Of a DNA stretch of 64,000 nt, positions 24,191-32,456 are shown in pieces; the first letter of the stretch is position 1; every line of letters begins with the position of its first letter. Under the pieces are notes generated by a model. It was not told the DNA's origin. It did no database searches and saw nothing but the letters and a program-made list of their open reading frames with translations. Where the stretch lies: assembly GCA_017303555.1 (NCBI GenBank), contig JAFLCN010000014.1:1-64000 (forward strand). Reading direction: 5' to 3'. The position numbers were made by a program, and so were the translations under genes. Source of the DNA: Planctomycetota bacterium. GTDB taxonomy: Bacteria; Planctomycetota; Phycisphaerae; Phycisphaerales; UBA1924.

Positions 24191-24285
24191 CGCACCCCGT
24201 AGGGGTGCGGCATCCCCCAACTCCCGAACCGTGGGTGTCGCAAGGCTCCACCCACGGCTAGATTCTTTCAGGCCTTTGACCTGCA
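24191..24285 (-). repeat. REP-like module, copy F (inverted, diverged)
   Basis: On the reverse strand: hairpin GCAGGTCAAAGGCCTG, then AGCCGTGGGTGGAGC...GCGACACCCACGG, then hairpin GCACCCCTACGGGGTGC. The core is altered but the arms and order are kept. Confidence 0.7.
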
Positions 24286-24393
24286 AACTCAGCCCTCCCG
24301 CGCCAACTCGACTCGCCGCAATTCTGGAACAAGGCCACGCCGCAATCGGCGACAAGCAACCATCTCGGTCGAATCGTCGCCCCGCGATGTTCT

Positions 24394-24492
24394 GTCACGG
24401 CAACGCCGTGCCAGAATCTAGCCGAGGGTGGAGCGAGTCTTCGAGCGACACCCTCGGTCAACCGGCCCAAAGCCAGCAGCCTGAAAGGCTGC
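24394..24492 (+). repeat. REP-like module, copy D
   Basis: Hairpin TCACGGCAACGCCGTG, AGCCGAGGGTGGAGCGAGTC plus core, arms CCGAGGGTG/CACCCTCGG (9 bp perfect), and a final hairpin CAGCCTGAAAGGCTG. It lies 93 bp before RAYT 2. Confidence 0.82.
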
Positions 24493-24584
24493 GACCCGTA
24501 CACGGAGCGCAACGCCGTTTTGATACGCAAGCCAGCGTTCCCGAATGAGATGCAACACGTTTGCGTCGGCTGTATTCTGGCTCC

Positions 24585-25037
24585 ATGCCACAATCACTCA
24601 CCAAAATCCTACTCCACATCGTGTTCTCTACGAAACACCGGGCGGATGTCATCGCGCCAGAGATCGAACCGAACCTTCATGCGTACCTCGGAGGCATCTG
24701 CCGCGAACTCGATTCGCCGTTGCTGGCAGTCAACGGCACGCCGAACCACGTTCACATGCTTGTCAACCTTGGTCGCACTGTTTCGGTTTCGGAGCTGCTT
24801 CTGAACGTCAAACGCGATTCATCGAAGTGGATGAAAACGAAGTCCTCGAGCTACTCCGACTTTCACTGGCAAGACGGATATGGCGCGTTCTCGATCAGTG
24901 AGTCCGCAGTGCCGAAGCTGCAGAATTACATCGCCAATCAGAAAGAGCGGCACACGGCGATGACGTTTGAGAACGAGCTTCGCGCGCTGTGCCAGAAGTA
25001 CGGAGTCGGTCTTGATGAGCGGTATGCGTGGTCGTGA
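24585..25037 (+). CDS. REP-associated tyrosine transposase (IS200-like), RAYT 2
   Basis: A 150-residue HUH-type single-strand transposase, clearly homologous to RAYT 1 over its full length (shared blocks IAPEIE, GGICRE/K, WQDGY, RALCxKYGV, LDERYAW). The HUH motif is NHVHMLVN and the candidate Tyr nucleophile lies in NYIANQKERH. I start at the ATG at 24585 because homology to RAYT 1 begins at SLTKILLHI; the frame also opens 8 codons earlier. The two copies differ too much to be recent duplicates, so both lineages have probably been kept for some time together with their repeat modules. Confidence 0.88.
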   Translation: MPQSLTKILLHIVFSTKHRADVIAPEIEPNLHAYLGGICRELDSPLLAVNGTPNHVHMLVNLGRTVSVSELLLNVKRDSSKWMKTKSSSYSDFHWQDGYGAFSISESAVPKLQNYIANQKERHTAMTFENELRALCQKYGVGLDERYAWS

Positions 25038-25041
25038 GCGC

Positions 25042-25146
25042 GTGGCACTCTTTCAGAGTGCGACAACGCGGTCCAACTGTCCGAGGGTGTCGCTCGCGGA
25101 CTCGCTCCACCCTCGGCTAGGTTCTGTGCAGGCCGTTGGCCTGTCA
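25042..25146 (-). repeat. REP-like module, copy E (right of RAYT 2, inverted)
   Basis: The reverse complement gives hairpin ACAGGCCAACGGCCTG, then AGCCGAGGGTGGAGCGAGTC with the core and arms CCGAGGGTG/CACCCTCGG, then hairpin GCACTCTGAAAGAGTGC. It follows the RAYT 2 stop by 5 bp, mirroring copy B. Confidence 0.82.
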
Positions 25147-25224
25147 ATCCAAGCACACCGAGTCAGTGCGGGTCCGCCCAATGAAACGTTCCACCCCGTT
25201 TTCATCCCCGCAATTCTCCCGCTT

Positions 25225-25259
25225 TCCATCCCACATCCGCCATCCCACATCCGACGTTT
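25225..25259 (+). repeat. Degenerate CATCC heptamer array
   Basis: Four or five degenerate copies of CATCC(C/G)A, the same unit and orientation as the array at 7279-7336, lie between RAYT 2 module E and the lacI-type gene. Confidence 0.6.
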
Positions 25260-25285
25260 GACGTTTTGCCCCTACCATCCCCCCC

Positions 25286-26323
25286 GTGCCACCAGAAGAA
25301 ATCTCCAGCACGGGTTCTCCAATTTCCATCCGCGACGTCGCCGCAACCGCGGGCGTTTCTATCGCCACGGTCAGCCGCGTCATCAACGACTCGCCGGCTG
25401 TTGCGCAAACGACGGCGGCAAAAGTCCGCGAAGTCATCGCCCGCCTCGGTTACGTGCCGAACCCGATGGCCAAGGTCTTCTCCTCGCGTGAAAGCCACAT
25501 CATCGGCCTCGCGCTGCCTCGCTTCCACGGCGAGTTCATGACGTGGCTGCTCCACGGCGCTGATGAAGAAGCCACCAAGCTCGGCTATCACCTGATGATG
25601 ACCACGATCGCCAAGTCCGAAGACGGCTCGGCGCGTAGCCACATCGTCGGTTCACTCCTCATCGATGCCCTGCTCGTCGTCATCACCGAGCAGGATGATC
25701 CGCTCGCAGAAGATGTGCTCGCCTCCGGCGTGCCCACGGTTGTTCTCGATACCGACATGTCGCGTCAAGGGCTCGACAGCGTCATCCTCGACAACGAGCG
25801 CGGCACACGCGAAGCCGTCGATCATCTCCTCCGCTGGGTCGAACCGTCATCGCTCTACTTTGTCGGCGGCCCGCCCCAGAACTTCGATACCCAGCAGCGT
25901 GCAAAGGGCTTCGTCACCGCGCTCGAGGCACGGGGCTGGAAGGTCACGCCTGAACAGATCGAGATGGGCGACTACTCGATCGAGTGGGGCAAGGAATGGG
26001 CCATCCGCATGTCGCGCCGAGGCAAGCTCTCGGGCGCCGTGCTCGCCGCCAACGACAAAATCGCCTGCGGCATCATGCACGCGGCGGGCGACCTGAAAGT
26101 CGCCGTTCCCGATCAGCTCCGCGTCATCGGCTTCAACGATTCGCAGATCTCGCGCCTGGTTCGCCCGCGCCTCTCCACGGTGGCTCTGCCGATGGCCGAA
26201 ATGGGGGCCCTGGCGGTCCGCACGCTTGTCCGCCGCATCGAGCACCCCAATGCCGAGGTCCACTGCACGAAGCTCCCCACCAAGCTCCTGATCCGCGAGA
26301 GCAGCACCGCAGTGCACTTCTGA
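25286..26323 (+). CDS. LacI family transcriptional regulator
   Basis: A 345-residue repressor. The N-terminal helix-turn-helix ISIRDVAATAGVSIATVSRVIN (about residues 13-34) and hinge VPNPMAKVF are followed by a periplasmic-binding-like effector domain (IIGLALPRF, VVLDTDMSRQ, GAVLAANDKIACGI, VIGFNDSQISR). It would bind a palindromic operator and respond to a small sugar-like ligand. The start is a GTG at 25286. No sugar-use gene is next to it, so its target is not evident; a terminator follows. Confidence 0.9.
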   Translation: MPPEEISSTGSPISIRDVAATAGVSIATVSRVINDSPAVAQTTAAKVREVIARLGYVPNPMAKVFSSRESHIIGLALPRFHGEFMTWLLHGADEEATKLGYHLMMTTIAKSEDGSARSHIVGSLLIDALLVVITEQDDPLAEDVLASGVPTVVLDTDMSRQGLDSVILDNERGTREAVDHLLRWVEPSSLYFVGGPPQNFDTQQRAKGFVTALEARGWKVTPEQIEMGDYSIEWGKEWAIRMSRRGKLSGAVLAANDKIACGIMHAAGDLKVAVPDQLRVIGFNDSQISRLVRPRLSTVALPMAEMGALAVRTLVRRIEHPNAEVHCTKLPTKLLIRESSTAVHF

Positions 26324-26368
26324 TCACTTCTCTGGCGGAAAACCGGTCAACCCCAATCTGGGAGCAGC

Positions 26369-26410
26369 GACGCAACCCCTTTTCTAATAAGGGGTTCCGG
26401 CGTCATTTTC
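26369..26410 (+). terminator. Rho-independent terminator after the LacI-type gene
   Basis: AACCCCTT (26373-26380) pairs with AAGGGGTT around a TTCTAAT loop, with an outer GACG/CGTC extension, and ATTTTC follows. It lies 50 bp after the stop. Confidence 0.72.
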
Positions 26411-26558
26411 AGAAACTTATCAAAAACCAAACAAAAAGCTATCTTTTTCCTTCCATTTCGGGTAACTTCGGGTCCCGACGCGCCCTTCTGGGGACCAGGA
26501 GAACTTCGCGTCGGCCTACCCGCGGCATTGCCGCCCTATCCGAAAGGAAGGTCCACCC

Positions 26559-27530
26559 GTGCGTCAGTCCCTCTCCCGCACCATCCAGAGCAATCTGGTT
26601 TTCCTGGCCCGCGCCGCGATCGGCGTGATTCTGCACATCCTGCTGATCGGCTGCGCCGCAGCGCCAAACCCCGGCTCCTTCGCGAAGCAAACCGCTGAAC
26701 TCTCGGAAACCGCGCAGCGCATCGGAGCGGCAACGGAGATGCAACTCGCCTCCGCCGGATTGGAAAGCGCGCCATCGGATTTCGCACAGGCGTGGAAAGC
26801 GCGCGAGCGGGCGTGGCAGGCCGCGATCGAGTACAGCCGCTCGCTCGAGGCGACCTTTGCGCAGGCCCGATCCGCTCAGCCCGAATCGCTCTCTCAAAGT
26901 CTGCAACTGCTTGCATCCGCGCTCGGAGTTGGTGGCGCGATCGATGCTGTCGGGGTTCCGGCGACCGGTGTTCTGGGCGCGACCGCCGACACCATCGCGT
27001 TCATCCACGCTCAGATCGCGCTGATCGCCGCTTCTCGTGATCTGGAACAGGCGCTGACGCGTGCGCAGCCGGTCGTCGATCGCCTCGCGCGCCTCATCCT
27101 CGCCGACACCGCCGATCTCGAGAGCATCGCCCGTGCCGGTGCTTCGCTCCGGCGGCTCGAACTGGCGGCCGAGTTCAACGATGCGCTCGCGTTCTCCGCA
27201 TCGCTCGAGCAGCGCCGGAGCGAATTGCGCCGTGTCTCCTACACGGAAATGACACCCTCCGACCTGAACGAGCTTGAGAGAATCGGCCAGTTCCGAGCCG
27301 CGCTCGCGACCGAGCTCGAGCCGTATTTCTCGCGTCTCGCCGCGATCAACGCGCACGAATCCGGCTCGCTCGACGCGATCGGAGCATTCGGAGCAGGAAT
27401 CGAAGCGTGGGCCGCATCGCATCGGCGACTTGTCGCTGCCGCGCGTGCAGAAAACCCCTTCGAGCCCGCCACGGCATCGGGCGCGATCGCCGACCCGCGT
27501 GCCATCGCCGTTCATCGCAGCAACCGCTGA
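26559..27530 (+). CDS. Hypothetical helical lipoprotein
   Basis: A 323-residue protein. The N-terminus has a hydrophobic helix followed by a lipobox, LLIGC, with the acylated Cys near residue 32. The rest is Ala/Glu/Arg-rich and predicted helical (for example SAQPESLSQSLQLLASALGVGG, ARAGASLRRLELAAEFNDALA). I recognise no family. The start is a GTG at 26559 with a AAAGGAAG upstream. It appears to be the first of three genes with small gaps (26559, 27623, 28189), so a shared envelope role is likely but unspecified. Confidence 0.7.
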   Translation: MRQSLSRTIQSNLVFLARAAIGVILHILLIGCAAAPNPGSFAKQTAELSETAQRIGAATEMQLASAGLESAPSDFAQAWKARERAWQAAIEYSRSLEATFAQARSAQPESLSQSLQLLASALGVGGAIDAVGVPATGVLGATADTIAFIHAQIALIAASRDLEQALTRAQPVVDRLARLILADTADLESIARAGASLRRLELAAEFNDALAFSASLEQRRSELRRVSYTEMTPSDLNELERIGQFRAALATELEPYFSRLAAINAHESGSLDAIGAFGAGIEAWAASHRRLVAAARAENPFEPATASGAIADPRAIAVHRSNR

Positions 27531-27622
27531 ACCCGTGCGCCTGTCGCTGCGCCGAGAGCATCTGCCGCGCTGCGGCTTCTCTCTTTTCTTCCTCTCCTCT
27601 CTCTTCATCCCCGGAGCATCAC

Positions 27623-28192
27623 ATGTCCACCGAGTTTGAATCCCTTGTCTCTTTCGCCGACTGGTCCAACAAGCTCGATGAGCTGCTCCGCGGAGCACGC
27701 GCGGCCCTCGAAGCCGACGACGAATCTCGCCTCGCGGTCGCGCAGCGTCTGACCGCCTTCGTCTCGCATTCGTTTCCCGCTTCGCCCGAGATCCGCAAAC
27801 TCGACGACCTGGCGCGGGACGCGGCACGGGCGCTCGCGGAAGACGTGGCCTCCGACGCCGTCGAGCGATTGTCCGGCCGCGCGGCACTCCTTGAGATTCT
27901 GGCGGGCGAGCTCGCCGCGGTCCGCTCGCGGGCGTCATCCATCGCGCCCGCCGAAGAAATCGCCTCGGTCGCCCGGCGGCTCGCCGGAATCGCCGAAGAC
28001 GCCAAAGCCCTCGCACGGTTCCGGGCCGCAAATCCGCTCGATCCTCTCGGGGTTCGCACGCGGATCGAGCGGATCTCGCGCTCGCTGAAAGACCTCCACG
28101 CATCGTGGAAGCGGTTCGATCCCTCGGGCTTGGAACCTGTCACCGACTCGCCCGGTACAGTCCACCCGGAGGAAGCGCGAGACCAGCCGTGA
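27623..28192 (+). CDS. Hypothetical helical protein
   Basis: 189 residues, almost entirely charged and Ala-rich helix (ALEADDESRLAVAQRLTAF, ASVARRLAGIAEDAKALARFRAANP), without a signal peptide or membrane segment. I do not recognise a family. The ATG at 27623 follows the preceding gene by 92 bp; the stop overlaps the next start by 4 nt (GTGA), showing translational coupling with the membrane protein after it. A cytoplasmic partner of that protein is the simplest guess. Confidence 0.65.
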   Translation: MSTEFESLVSFADWSNKLDELLRGARAALEADDESRLAVAQRLTAFVSHSFPASPEIRKLDDLARDAARALAEDVASDAVERLSGRAALLEILAGELAAVRSRASSIAPAEEIASVARRLAGIAEDAKALARFRAANPLDPLGVRTRIERISRSLKDLHASWKRFDPSGLEPVTDSPGTVHPEEARDQP

Positions 28193-29886
28193 TCGATAGG
28201 ATCTTCTTCGCCATCCTGCTCGTCCTGCCCGTGATCGTTTCGATCGCGGCGTTGCTCTACGTCAAGCGCGCGTACGAAACGCGCACGCCCCGGATCAGGC
28301 GAGCACGCATTCTCGCGGCGATCTGGCTCGCGGCGTGCGTCGGCATCATGCTCTTCTGCCGCGAGCGCGTCCGGGGCTGGACCGGTTTCGACAACGCCGC
28401 GGCCCTCATCACGATCGGCACTGCCGGCTCGCTTGTCGTTGTGGGAGCGCTGCTCGGGTTCACGGCGGTCTACGGGCGCTCCACGCGGGGGCGGCCGCTC
28501 TGCCCGAAGTGCTGGTACGACATGGAAGGCGTGGAGCCGGACGAGGCCGGGCGGTCGCGTTGCCCGGAGTGTGGCCTGGCGGTTGATTCGCGGGGCGACC
28601 TGGTTCGGCGCAAGCGCTGGCCCATCGCCGTCGCGGTCGCGGTGGTCTGCCAGCTCGCGGGCCAGTTTTCGTATCAGGTGATCCGCGCCGATCACGGCGG
28701 GCCCGTGAACTTCATCCCGACCACCGTCCTCGTCGGCGGGATGTTCTCGCTCCCCGCGGAGTTCATCGTCGCTCCGCCGAGCCCCTTCGATTCCAGCACG
28801 CTCACCGGCAGGCTGAGCAACAGCCGCGCCGCCGAATGGCAGCGCTCGTGGGCGATCGGCAAAGCGATCGACGCGATCTCGAATCCGGAGTCCGCCGAGG
28901 CCGTCGCACGCGGCGCGATCATCCTCAACCGTTGCGAGTTCGAGGGCGAGATCCCGCTGACCGGCTGGATCGCCTCGGTCCGGAAGCTCTGCGAATCACC
29001 CGCCGGCGCGGGCGAAGCGTTCTCGTATCTTTCCGAGTGCTACACCAGAATCCGAGGGGCACGCGAGATGTGGGGGCGCATCACGCTGCCGAACGACCCC
29101 GCGCTCTGCGCAGCGGAGTTGCGGCCTCTCGTCCCGGCGCTGATCGGCGTGATGAGCCGCACTTCAACCCGTGGCCAGCAGTGGTGGACCTGCTTGCGGC
29201 TGCTCGCTCTCGCGGGCGAGCCCGCCCCCGACCTCATCGCGTTTTTGCAGGACCGAATGAGCGTCGATGAGACCGATGCCGGGCGAGCCAGCGCCGCTGC
29301 GGCGCTCGCCATGCTCTCCGTCCGGCTTCCCGATGCGCCGCTCGCCGCCGTGGAATCCTGGCGTCTGCTGCCGGAAGCAGATCAGCCGCGTGTTCTCGGC
29401 GCGATTGTCCGCTACGTCGATCCGCAACCGGCTCTGGTGCCGACGTTCGAGGCTCTCGCCGTCTGCGGCGAGCCCCCCCTTGAGGTGCTCGGTGCGACCG
29501 CGCTCACGGGCAGCGATCAGACGCGCTGCCGCGGCGCGGAATTGCTGGTCGAGGCGATCAAGCGTTCCGCCGGACCGCCCGATTTCGCCGCTCTCTATTG
29601 GCCGATCGCGCGCCGGCCCGACGACGAAGCCTCGACCGTGCTCCTCTCGTACCTGAAACGCGTTGCGATGGAAGGCTCGCCTCGGGTCCGTGCCGAAGCG
29701 ATCCAGAACCTCGGTGCCATCGCACGCGATTTCGAGTCGCGAATGGAAGAGATTCTCCTGTTCCTCGATTACCTCACGCTCGACCTCCATCCCGAACTGT
29801 CCGAGCGGGCCCGCAGCGTCGCGGCCGAGGTGCGCGGTGCGCGCGGGCCGCAACGACCGCTCCGAAAGGTCGCCGTGCTCCGCTGA
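28189..29886 (+). CDS. Membrane protein with zinc ribbon and HEAT-like repeats
   Basis: A 565-residue protein. Residues 1-100 carry about three membrane helices (IFFAILLVLPVIVSIAALLY, ILAAIWLAACVGIMLF, ITIGTAGSLVVVGALLGF). A zinc ribbon CPKCWYDMEG...CPECGLAV follows around residue 105-130, then another membrane helix (IAVAVAVVCQLAGQF). The C-terminal 300 residues look like helical HEAT or armadillo-type repeats (for example VLLSYLKRVAMEGSPRVRAEAIQNLGAIA). Such zinc-ribbon/HEAT combinations are frequent in planctomycetes and lack assigned function. GTG start overlapping the previous stop; GGAGGAAG upstream. Confidence 0.7.
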   Translation: MIDRIFFAILLVLPVIVSIAALLYVKRAYETRTPRIRRARILAAIWLAACVGIMLFCRERVRGWTGFDNAAALITIGTAGSLVVVGALLGFTAVYGRSTRGRPLCPKCWYDMEGVEPDEAGRSRCPECGLAVDSRGDLVRRKRWPIAVAVAVVCQLAGQFSYQVIRADHGGPVNFIPTTVLVGGMFSLPAEFIVAPPSPFDSSTLTGRLSNSRAAEWQRSWAIGKAIDAISNPESAEAVARGAIILNRCEFEGEIPLTGWIASVRKLCESPAGAGEAFSYLSECYTRIRGAREMWGRITLPNDPALCAAELRPLVPALIGVMSRTSTRGQQWWTCLRLLALAGEPAPDLIAFLQDRMSVDETDAGRASAAAALAMLSVRLPDAPLAAVESWRLLPEADQPRVLGAIVRYVDPQPALVPTFEALAVCGEPPLEVLGATALTGSDQTRCRGAELLVEAIKRSAGPPDFAALYWPIARRPDDEASTVLLSYLKRVAMEGSPRVRAEAIQNLGAIARDFESRMEEILLFLDYLTLDLHPELSERARSVAAEVRGARGPQRPLRKVAVLR

Positions 29887-29927
29887 CCGCCGCTCCTTCC
29901 CGCATAGCCTCGCTGTCGGTCTTGTCC

Positions 29928-31058
29928 ATGCTGCCAGATCCCCGTCAACAACTCCGTACCGCACGCCGGATCGTTCTGAAGGTCGGAAGCGCTGTCCTCG
30001 CGCCCGGGGGCGAGCTCGACGTCAAATCGCTCCGAAGTTTGTGCGGGCAGATCTCGCAGCTCGCTTGCGAAAAGCGAGAAGTCGTTGTCGTTTCGTCCGG
30101 TGCCGTCGCTTCCGGATTTCGTGCCCTGGGGCTGAACGCGTCGCCGAAGACGATCCGCCTGAAACAGGCCGCAGCGGCGATCGGGCAGCAACGCCTCATC
30201 GCCCGCTACGCGGGCGAGCTGGAAAAGGAAGGGCTGGTGGTGGCGCAGGTGCTGCTCACGGCCGAAGACTTTGAGTCGCGTTCGAGATTTCTCAATGCAC
30301 GCCACACGCTCGAAACGCTCGTGGAACACCGAATAATCCCGATCATCAACGAGAACGACAGCGTCTCGTTCGACGAGATCAAGCTGGGCGACAACGACAA
30401 GCTCTCGGCGCTCACGGCTGCGATGCTGCGCGCCGATCTGCTCGTCATGCTCAGCTCCGCGCCGGGCGTGAGCGCTTCGGCTTCGCGCCCCGGTGAAGTC
30501 GTCCCGCGCTTTGATCGCGTGGAAGACGCTCGCCGCTTCGTTCGCTCCGACAAGTCCGCCGTCGGAACCGGTGGCATGTCCACGAAGCTCGATGCCGCGG
30601 AGATCGTCACGCGGGTCGGGATTCCGGCCGTGATCGCCCCCGGCGGTCTCGCGCGGGCCGTTCCTCGCTTGCTCGCGGGCGAGAACATCGGCACGGTCTT
30701 TTCCGCACAGGCCCGCGCGCCCGACAGCCGCCGCCGGTGGATCGGGCTCGCGGCCCGGGCCCGGGGCACGATCGCGATCGATGCCGGTGCCGTCAAGGCG
30801 CTGGTCGGACGCGGAGCCAGCCTGCTTCCTTCCGGCATCGTGTCGGTGCGGGGTGAGTTCGAGCAGGGCGACGTCGTGGAGATCGCGGATGCGAGCGGGC
30901 GAGCGCTCGCAAAGGGGCTGACCGCCTACTCGTCCGCCGAGATCGCCCAAATCCGGGGCAGGAGAGCGTCCGACATCATCAAGATTCTCGGTTACACGCA
31001 CTGCGACGAGGTCGTCCACCGCGACGATCTGATGCTCACCGCGAAGGAACCGTCATGA
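29928..31058 (+). CDS. proB: Glutamate 5-kinase
   Basis: A 376-residue enzyme that phosphorylates glutamate at the gamma carboxyl, first step of proline synthesis. It has the amino-acid-kinase domain (IVLKVGSAVLAP at residues 15-26, VVVSSGAVASGFRALGL, IIPIINENDSVSFDEIKLGDND, SAVGTGGMSTKLDAAEI). A C-terminal PUA domain (about residue 280 on: GTIAIDAGAVKALVGRGASLLPSGI) follows. Full length for the PUA-containing type. The ATG at 29928 follows a 41-bp gap; its stop overlaps proA by 4 nt. Confidence 0.95.
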   Translation: MLPDPRQQLRTARRIVLKVGSAVLAPGGELDVKSLRSLCGQISQLACEKREVVVVSSGAVASGFRALGLNASPKTIRLKQAAAAIGQQRLIARYAGELEKEGLVVAQVLLTAEDFESRSRFLNARHTLETLVEHRIIPIINENDSVSFDEIKLGDNDKLSALTAAMLRADLLVMLSSAPGVSASASRPGEVVPRFDRVEDARRFVRSDKSAVGTGGMSTKLDAAEIVTRVGIPAVIAPGGLARAVPRLLAGENIGTVFSAQARAPDSRRRWIGLAARARGTIAIDAGAVKALVGRGASLLPSGIVSVRGEFEQGDVVEIADASGRALAKGLTAYSSAEIAQIRGRRASDIIKILGYTHCDEVVHRDDLMLTAKEPS

Positions 31059-32308
31059 GCACGCCCGCCGACGTCGAAGCGCTCGCCCGGCTCGCGAAGT
31101 CCGCCTCGCGTCGGCTTGCATCGCTTGAAACCGGCGCGAAGAACGCCGTCATCGAGGACGTTGCGGCGGAGCTTCTGGCCCGAACTCCCGAGATCCTTGA
31201 AGCAAATGCAGCGGATACGCACGCGGCGCGGCAGAAGAACCTGGAGCCTTCCAAGCTCAAGCGTCTGGAACTCACCGGCCAGTCACTCGCGCGTCTCGCG
31301 CTCGGCCTGCGCCAGCTCATCACGCTCCCCGATCCGATCGGCGCCGTGACAGAAGAGAAAACAGTCCCCTCCGGCCTCCGTGTCCGGCGCGTCCGTGTTC
31401 CGCTGGGCGTGATCCTGATGATCTACGAGGCTCGTCCCGGCGTCACCATCGATGCCTTCGCGCTCTGCTTCAAAGCCGGGAACGCGTGCATTTTGAAGGG
31501 TGGGCGCGAAGCCGAACGCTCCAACACCGCGCTCGCCGCGATCGTTCATCGCGTCCTCGAAAAACACGGCATCCCGCGCGAGGCGCTCACGCTTGTTCGC
31601 ACGATCGATGAGAGCGATTTCAAGTCGCTGCTCCAATGCACGGATTCCATCGACCTCGTCATACCCCGAGGGGGCGAGGGCCTCATCCGCTTCGTCGCGG
31701 CAAACTCGCGGATCCCGACGATCCAGCACTACAAAGGCGTCTGCCACATCTTCGTCGATGAATCGGCCGACCAGGCCCGCGCCATCGACGTGTGCGTCAA
31801 CGCCAAAGTCTCCGCACCGGCAACGTGCAACGCCGCCGAGTGCATCCTGGTACACAAGAACATCGTCCACATGTTCCTTCCCGGGCTCGACGCGGCGCTC
31901 GCAAAGGCGGGCGTCGAAGTCCGTGCCGACGCCCGCGCCCTGCCCCACCTGCAACACGCCTGTTCCGCGGGGAGCGGCGACTTCGGTCGCGAATTCCTCG
32001 ACATGATCGTGGCGGTCAAGGTTGTCGATGGCGTTTCCGATGCGATCGCGCACATCGCGGCCTTCGGCTCGCGTCACACCGAAGCAATTCTCTCCGCATC
32101 CGAAGACTCGATCCGGGCGTTCCGCGCGGGCGTCGATGCCTCGTGCGTGATCGTGAACGCCTCGACGCGATTCAACGACGGGTTTGAGCTCGGCCTCGGC
32201 GCCGAGATCGGCATCAGCACGAGCAAGCTCCATTCGTACGGGCCGATGGGGCTTGAAGACCTGACAGCACGCCGATTCGAAGTGTCGGGCGACTTTCAGA
32301 CCCGATGA
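31055..32308 (+). CDS. proA: Gamma-glutamyl phosphate reductase
   Basis: A 417-residue NADPH-dependent reductase that makes glutamate-5-semialdehyde, the step after ProB. Landmarks are VPLGVILMIYEARPGVTIDA, GNACILKGGREAERSN, LVIPRGGEGLIRFVAANSRIP, the catalytic Cys in SAPATCNAAECILVH, and ASTRFNDGFELGLGAEIGIST near the end. ATGA overlap with proB shows a coupled proBA operon. The final reductase ProC is not in the window. Confidence 0.96.
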   Translation: MSTPADVEALARLAKSASRRLASLETGAKNAVIEDVAAELLARTPEILEANAADTHAARQKNLEPSKLKRLELTGQSLARLALGLRQLITLPDPIGAVTEEKTVPSGLRVRRVRVPLGVILMIYEARPGVTIDAFALCFKAGNACILKGGREAERSNTALAAIVHRVLEKHGIPREALTLVRTIDESDFKSLLQCTDSIDLVIPRGGEGLIRFVAANSRIPTIQHYKGVCHIFVDESADQARAIDVCVNAKVSAPATCNAAECILVHKNIVHMFLPGLDAALAKAGVEVRADARALPHLQHACSAGSGDFGREFLDMIVAVKVVDGVSDAIAHIAAFGSRHTEAILSASEDSIRAFRAGVDASCVIVNASTRFNDGFELGLGAEIGISTSKLHSYGPMGLEDLTARRFEVSGDFQTR

Positions 32309-32324
32309 AAACGATCAACGGCAC

Positions 32325-32456
32325 TACAACATACAAGGCACCGAGGCACAGAGAAGAGATGGAATTGGAGTGTGGGCGCAGCGCGTCGCATCCCGAGTTG
32401 GCTTGCGCCAATTCTCTTGATTTCTCCGTGTCTCTGCGCCTCTGTGGTAAATGCCT
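32325..32456. repeat. Degenerate inverted repeat between convergent genes
   Basis: ACCGAGGCACAGAGAAGAG near 32341 is the imperfect inverse of CTCCGTGTCTCTGCGCCTCT near 32425-32452, enclosing about 70 bp that also hold TGGAATTGGAG / CCAATTCTC inverted segments. Sequences of the CCACAGAGGCACAGAG kind recur between genes in many bacteria. It separates proA from the convergent ATPase gene. Confidence 0.6.

Noticed and set aside
24892..25110. Short minus-strand frames across the RAYT module regions with similar residues (SLEDSLHPRL and like).
   Set aside because: They are translations of the repeat core GCGAGTCTTCGAGCG, found wherever the module occurs, and not genes.
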